A DNA stretch of 38,460 bases from Bacteroidota bacterium. Its GTDB lineage: Bacteria; Bacteroidota; Bacteroidia; JAFLBG01. A model generated the notes under the pieces. The model was not told the origin of the DNA. It made no database searches and worked only from the letters and a program-made list of their open reading frames with translations. Made by a program: the position numbers and the translations under genes. The stretch spans positions 1 through 38,460 of the forward strand of contig JAFLBG010000037.1 of the NCBI GenBank assembly GCA_017303975.1. The letters are read 5' to 3'. Below are positions 34,135 to 38,460 of the stretch, one piece after another (the stretch's first letter is position 1; each line of letters opens with the position of its first letter).

Positions 34135-36640
34135 GGTGCATAATTTCTATTCATTTCATTTTTTATTTGCACGTAGAATATCAAGTGGTATATTTTTACT
34201 ACTTCTTTTTTCCATTTCTATCTTAAATAGTCAAACTACTGCATTTAGTTTTTATGGTGTTGAGCATGGTATTGCGCAAGCTCAAATTCAAGCATTGCAG
34301 CAAGATAATGACGGTAATTTATGGATAGGCACCCTTGGTGGATTAACTAAATACAATGGAAAACAGTTTGTAAATTACACCAAAAAACAAGGGCTGGCAG
34401 AAGATTGGGTTACATGTTCTTATAAAGATAAAGAAGGCAATTTATTATTTGGACACTGGGCTGGTGGTGTTACAAAGTATATTTCAAAAACCAAACAGTT
34501 CCAAAATTTAGAGCTTGAAAAACAAACCTACTTTAAGTCTATTACAGCTATTAATCAAGATTCAAAAGGAAATTATTGGATTGCAACAGAAGGTGCAGGC
34601 GTTTTTGTGTATGATACCAAAATCAATAAATTGGCAGTTTTATCTAAGAAAAAAGGATTACCTACCAATAATTTTTATTCAATAGAAAATGATAGCGCGG
34701 GAAATATTTGGTTGGCGAGTGATACAGGCGTATTTGTTTATCGTGAAAACATTTCTGAAAACAGCTATACGCTGTTAAATAAAAGCAAAGGATTACCCTC
34801 CAACAAAATCACTTCAATTAAACTTATAAACAAGAACGAAGTGTGGTTGGGGACAGCAGATGAAGGGGTTTTTGTTTTTTGGATAACAGACATGCTTTCT
34901 ATGAAAACAGCCGCCAGTGTTGTTTCCAATACATCCTTTCATTTTACCACTCAAAATGGATTGTCTTCTAATTTTGTGGAGTCTTTGTATAAAGACTCCA
35001 AAGGAAATATTTGGGTTGCAACTACCGGTGGTGGTGCCGTAAAGTGCCAACCCGATACTACATCAAATAGATTAGAAGCAATTAAAGGCGCGCAGCTATT
35101 TACATACAGTACCAAGCAAGGGTTAGCTTATTTCAACACCAATAGAATTTTCGAAAGTAATGAAGGAAGTGTATGGATTGCTACAGATGTAGGTTTAAAT
35201 CAGTATCGAGGAGAACGTTTTCAATTATACAGCATATCAGATAGTTTAATAAATAATTTGACTTGGGCAGTAGCTTGTGATATGGACAACTCCATTTGGA
35301 TAGGCACTAATGAAGGCGTTTCCAAGCTTACATTTGCAAATAAAAACACAACTAACAAAACATTTTACAGTGAAAATTTCACTATAAAAGACGGACTAGT
35401 AAGTAATGTTGTAATGGCCGTGCATCAAGACTTAAATGGGAATATGTGGTTTGGAACTGCTAATGGTGGGTTAAGTAAGCTCCCTAAAAATCAACGAAGA
35501 TTCGAAACTATTAATAAATCGTCTGGTTTAGCAAGTGATGTTATTTATTCAATAACATCTGACAACAATGGTAGCGTATGGATTGGAACAAAAGAAGGAG
35601 CCTCTTTTTACGATGCAAAAACTAAGCAAATAAAGAACTATACATTATCCGATGGATTGGGAGGAAATACCATTTATCGTGTGTTTCATGACTCCAAAGG
35701 ACGAGTTTGGTTTGGTGCCTTGGGAGGAGAATTAAGTTATTGGGATGGAACCAAAATAAAAAAACTAACTATTGAAAGCGATTTGAAGCATCGATTTATT
35801 TTATGCATTAACGAAGATAAGGAGGGGCATATTTGGTTTGGGACACACGGTGGAGGACTTTTCCGATATGATGGCGCTACCCTTACAAACTTTACAACAG
35901 TAGATGGATTATCTACCAACTCTCCTTACTCAATTGTGTGTGATAATGATGGAAACATTTGGGTTGGACATAACAAAGGCTTGGATAGATACAATGTAAA
36001 AGAGCATGTATTTAATTTTCATGAGAAGCAAGATGGTTTTTGGGGAGGCGAATGCAATCCAAATGCTGCTTGCAAAGACAAACAAGGTAACTTATGGTTC
36101 GGAACCATAAACGGAACTATTAAATTCAATCCTGCAGAAATAAAAGCGAATCCAATTCCCCCAATAACTATAATTACCGGATTGAAACTATTTATGAAAC
36201 CGATTGATTTTCCAGAAGATGCAAGATTTGAGTACAATCAAAATCATCTGACATTTTCTTTTGTTGGGATAAGTTTGGCGAGTCCAAAGAAAGTGGCTTA
36301 TTTATATAAATTAGAAGGATTTGATACCGATTGGTCTCCTGAAAGCACCACTGCAAATGAAGTTTCTTATACTAATTTACAACCAGGAAAATATACAATG
36401 CTTGTAAAATCCTGCAACAATTCAGGTGTTTGGGGTGAGCCGGTAAAATATAAATTTTACATTACACCACCATTTTGGCAAACCGCAATTTTCTACATTT
36501 TAGTTGTATGTGTAAGTGCCTTTCTTTTGTATAAAGCACATAAAGTGAGAACTAAAAATTTAGCAGATGCTAAAAAGGAACTTCAGGATACTATCAAAAA
36601 GTTGCAGAGTGAACTTGATGAATATAAAAAGATTAACTAA
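34112..36640 (+). CDS. Reg_prop/Y_Y_Y sensor protein lacking an output domain
   Basis: This 842-aa protein has an N-terminal signal or anchor (about 22-40), then some 14 two-component-regulator propeller repeats (patterns like DNDGNLWIGTLGGLTKYNGKQF, DSKGNIWVATTGGGAV, DKEGHIWFGTHGGGLFRYDG), the Y_Y_Y (triple tyrosine) domain near 700-780 (VAYLYKLEGFDTDWSPES, LQPGKYTMLVKSCNNSGVW), one membrane helix (about 788-808, AIFYILVVCVSAFLLY) and a 33-residue coiled coil (LADAKKELQDTIKKLQSELDEYKKIN). Family members normally continue into a histidine kinase, LuxR helix-turn-helix or SpoIIE phosphatase; none follows here and the next 51 bases are noncoding. It overlaps the coiled-coil paralogue gene, which points to a joint function. 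Confidence 0.88.
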   Translation: MFQSILNKVHNFYSFHFLFARRISSGIFLLLLFSISILNSQTTAFSFYGVEHGIAQAQIQALQQDNDGNLWIGTLGGLTKYNGKQFVNYTKKQGLAEDWVTCSYKDKEGNLLFGHWAGGVTKYISKTKQFQNLELEKQTYFKSITAINQDSKGNYWIATEGAGVFVYDTKINKLAVLSKKKGLPTNNFYSIENDSAGNIWLASDTGVFVYRENISENSYTLLNKSKGLPSNKITSIKLINKNEVWLGTADEGVFVFWITDMLSMKTAASVVSNTSFHFTTQNGLSSNFVESLYKDSKGNIWVATTGGGAVKCQPDTTSNRLEAIKGAQLFTYSTKQGLAYFNTNRIFESNEGSVWIATDVGLNQYRGERFQLYSISDSLINNLTWAVACDMDNSIWIGTNEGVSKLTFANKNTTNKTFYSENFTIKDGLVSNVVMAVHQDLNGNMWFGTANGGLSKLPKNQRRFETINKSSGLASDVIYSITSDNNGSVWIGTKEGASFYDAKTKQIKNYTLSDGLGGNTIYRVFHDSKGRVWFGALGGELSYWDGTKIKKLTIESDLKHRFILCINEDKEGHIWFGTHGGGLFRYDGATLTNFTTVDGLSTNSPYSIVCDNDGNIWVGHNKGLDRYNVKEHVFNFHEKQDGFWGGECNPNAACKDKQGNLWFGTINGTIKFNPAEIKANPIPPITIITGLKLFMKPIDFPEDARFEYNQNHLTFSFVGISLASPKKVAYLYKLEGFDTDWSPESTTANEVSYTNLQPGKYTMLVKSCNNSGVWGEPVKYKFYITPPFWQTAIFYILVVCVSAFLLYKAHKVRTKNLADAKKELQDTIKKLQSELDEYKKIN

Positions 36641-36691
36641 TTATATTTTTGCATCGAAGTTATTGTAAATGTAAATGGGAGTAACAAATTA

Positions 36692-38460
36692 CTACTTTGT
36701 ATCTAAATCAAAATTGGCTTGTGTGATTGCTAAATCATTTTTGAAATAGAATACCCCACCCCAATTATATACTATTTTCTTATAGGTGTCTTTGTAATCG
36801 GTGTAGGTAACAGTTATTAGGGTTATTTTTCTGTTTGGTTCTTCTATATATTCTTCTTTTTTATCTAAACGTCCGGTTGATTTAGTTGCATTTACAGAAG
36901 AAGTAGGTGTGCTTTTTTGTTGCGCCAATGCAAGTTGTCTAGCCTCTTCATCTGCTTTTGCTTTTGCAAGTGCCTTTTTCCTTGCCTCCTCTTCTTCTTT
37001 TGCTTTAGCAGAACGCATAGACTCTTGTTCCGCTTTAATTTTAGCTATTTTCTGCCTTTCCGCCTGCTCAGCAGCTTCCTTTGCTTTTCTCTTGTTTTCG
37101 GCATCTTCCGCTGCTTTCAGAGCAGCCTTCTTAGCCTCTTCATCAGCTGCCTTTTGCGCTGCTAATTTTTTTGCATCTTCTTCCGCTTTCAACTTTGCAG
37201 CTTCTTCGGCTTTACGTTTGGCTTCTGCTTCTGCAGCCGCTTGCTTAGCCTTTTCTTCCGCCTCTGCTTTGGCTTTTGCTTCTGCAGCTTGTTTAGCAGC
37301 TTGTTCTTCTGCAGCTTTTTGTGCTGCCGATTTTTTTGCATCTTCTTCCGCTTTCAGTTTGGCAGCCTCCTCTGCTTTACGCTTTGCTTCTGCTTCGGCA
37401 GCCGCTTGTTTTGCTTTGGCTTCCGCATCTGCTTTAGCTTTTGCTTCTGCTGCTTGCTTAGCAGCTTGTTCTTCTGCAGCTTTTTGTGCTGCCAGTTTAG
37501 CTGCTTCTTCTTCGGCTTTTTGTTTTGCTAAACGCTTAGCCTCTTCCTCGGCTGCCTTTTTCGATTTTTCTTCTGCTTCTTTTTGAGCTTTTTCATCTGC
37601 TGCTTTCTTCGCTGCCTCATCTGCTGCTTTCTTCTTAGCAGCTTCCTCGGCTGCTTTTTGAGCTAATTCAGCATCTCGTTTTGCTTTTTCCTCAGCCTCT
37701 TTCTTTGCCTTTTCCTCGGCTGCCTTTTTCGCTGCTTCCGCATCTGCCTTTGCTTTTTCCTCCGCAGCCTGCTGTGCTTTTTTCGCTGCCTCTTCTTCAG
37801 CCTTTTTCTTGGCAGCTTCATCTTCCGCTTTTTTCTTAGCTGCCTCTTCAGCTGCTTTCTTTTTCGCCTCCTCTTCAGCTGCTTTCTTAGCAGCCTCTTC
37901 GGCTTTTTTCTTGGCGTCCTCTTCAGCCTTTTTCTTAGCAGCCTCTTCTGCTGCTTTTTTTGCTGCATCTTCCTCGGCTTTCTTTTTCGCTGCTTCTTCG
38001 GCTGCTTTTTTGGCTGCCTCCTCAGCAGCCTTTTTCTTTGCCTCTTCAGCCGCAGCTTTCTGCGCAGCTTCTGCCAATCGAACTTCTTCTTTCTTCTTTT
38101 GTTCCGCCTCTTCTTTCTTTTGTTCTATTTGCTTTTGTATTTCTTCTAATTGCGCTTGTATCGATTTGGTATAATCTGTATCATAATCAAAATTATCAAT
38201 CTCCGCCCTATAGGCAATTTTACCAACAGGTTGGTTATAAATTACTGTATTTACACCATCATATTGCTTAAACAGTGTAATTTGAAATTTGTACAGGCCA
38301 AAATTTCCTTCTGCTAGTGCATCTTGTGGCACTTTAGTTGAGAAAAATATTCGCTTGGTAATATATCCCGGTTTAGCAAAAACAAAAATATAATCGTGAC
38401 CATATTCTAATTCTACATCCAATTTCTTTTTGGTATCGACAACTTTATATTCCTGACCAT
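36692..38460 (-). CDS. coiled-coil protein, paralogue 2 (N-terminus beyond window)
   Basis: The frame is open through the right edge, so the start is outside; upstream codons read GQEYKVVDTKKKLDVELEYG. The first part matches the N-terminal domain of paralogue 1 at 32800-34134. About 390 residues of Ala/Lys/Glu heptad-rich coiled coil follow (EEAAKKKAEEDAKKKAEEA), including a 55-residue unit in tandem. The end (YTDYKDTYKKIVYNWGGVFYFKNDLAITQANFDLDTK) matches the paralogue C-terminus. The coding strand is very purine-rich and generates many false antisense frames. It converges on the sensor gene with 51 bases between them. Probably envelope-located and highly extended. Similarity to TolA or other Ala-rich proteins is compositional only. 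Confidence 0.8.
   Translation of the reverse strand, partial: GQEYKVVDTKKKLDVELEYGHDYIFVFAKPGYITKRIFFSTKVPQDALAEGNFGLYKFQITLFKQYDGVNTVIYNQPVGKIAYRAEIDNFDYDTDYTKSIQAQLEEIQKQIEQKKEEAEQKKKEEVRLAEAAQKAAAEEAKKKAAEEAAKKAAEEAAKKKAEEDAAKKAAEEAAKKKAEEDAKKKAEEAAKKAAEEEAKKKAAEEAAKKKAEDEAAKKKAEEEAAKKAQQAAEEKAKADAEAAKKAAEEKAKKEAEEKAKRDAELAQKAAEEAAKKKAADEAAKKAADEKAQKEAEEKSKKAAEEEAKRLAKQKAEEEAAKLAAQKAAEEQAAKQAAEAKAKADAEAKAKQAAAEAEAKRKAEEAAKLKAEEDAKKSAAQKAAEEQAAKQAAEAKAKAEAEEKAKQAAAEAEAKRKAEEAAKLKAEEDAKKLAAQKAADEEAKKAALKAAEDAENKRKAKEAAEQAERQKIAKIKAEQESMRSAKAKEEEEARKKALAKAKADEEARQLALAQQKSTPTSSVNATKSTGRLDKKEEYIEEPNRKITLITVTYTDYKDTYKKIVYNWGGVFYFKNDLAITQANFDLDTK
37163..37492 (-). repeat. 165-bp tandem duplication inside the coiled-coil gene
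   Basis: Two adjacent 165-bp units (37328-37492 and 37163-37327 on the minus strand) each encode 55 residues starting AAQKAAEEQAAKQAAEAKAK and ending KAEEDAKK. They differ at few residues (ADAEAKAK against AEAEEKAK). A third partial copy begins at 37162 with AAQKAADEEAKK. The unit keeps the reading frame. Confidence 0.85.

Noticed and set aside
37100-38100. Possible CRISPR-like or satellite array
   Set aside because: The periodicity comes from degenerate Ala/Lys/Glu codons in one long frame; there are no constant repeats with unique spacers.
36909-38271. Several plus-strand open frames rich in Ser/Ala/Phe or Leu/Cys/Phe
   Set aside because: They are antisense shadows of the Ala/Lys/Glu-rich coding sequence on the minus strand, whose biased codons suppress stops in other frames.
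36692-38460. Reading the Ala/Lys/Glu-rich protein as TolA
   Set aside because: The resemblance is compositional; there is no TolA membrane anchor or domain III, no tol-pal neighbours, and its terminal domains match the paralogue at 32800 instead.

Overview
The window is one chromosomal segment of a low-GC member of the Bacteroidota, probably class Bacteroidia; the family is not resolvable from this sequence. The evidence is type IX secretion (T9SS) sorting domains of both type A and type B, a PorP/SprF-family protein, ECF sigma factors with membrane anti-sigma partners, a GWxTD protein, a Reg_prop/Y_Y_Y sensor and TAnnTTTG-type promoters. Coding density is high. I see no rRNA, tRNA, CRISPR array, prophage or insertion sequence.

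Layout. 1-1296: end of a possible upstream gene, a secreted alpha/beta hydrolase and a convergent MazG-like pyrophosphohydrolase. 1381-4882 (minus): a T9SS-linked module made of a PorP/SprF-like protein, a PKD plus type B sorting-domain protein, an ECF sigma factor and an anti-sigma factor whose periplasmic end carries a SprB-like repeat and a type B-like sorting domain. 4946-8283 (minus): histidine kinase, DUF559 endonuclease, gpmI and dtd; the endonuclease sits between inverted repeats that also supply the last residues of the kinase. 8455-12782 (plus): a 40-aa membrane peptide, a T9SS-exported propeller protein, a second ECF sigma factor and a trans-envelope anti-sigma protein with a predicted outer-membrane barrel. 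12893-18463: dnaE, then a convergent T9SS type A protein, separated by two strong hairpins. 18714-26723: a helical-repeat protein, then a close-packed run of DedA, small outer-membrane protein, BamA/TamA-like protein, RmuC, GWxTD lipoprotein and RlmB-type methyltransferase. 26854-32707: valS, two tiny lipoproteins, feoA, feoB and a SprT-like protein. 32800-38460: two coiled-coil paralogues flanking a Reg_prop/Y_Y_Y sensor that has no output domain.

The strongest signals for something undescribed are the two ECF modules. Each has a promoter-like two-block motif that occurs exactly twice in the noncoding DNA I read, once before the regulator (or its operon) and once before the presumed target. 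In the first module (GGGGTTACTTTT-N12-TGTARTAC) the anti-sigma factor itself carries what looks like a T9SS cargo tail, so it could report on T9SS status. In the second (AGCAGCGTTT-N14-GTCT) the anti-sigma factor resembles the dual membrane-spanning Dma proteins of Bacteroides, and the presumed target is an exported propeller protein plus a small membrane peptide. All functions are inferred from sequence reading alone; no search was run.
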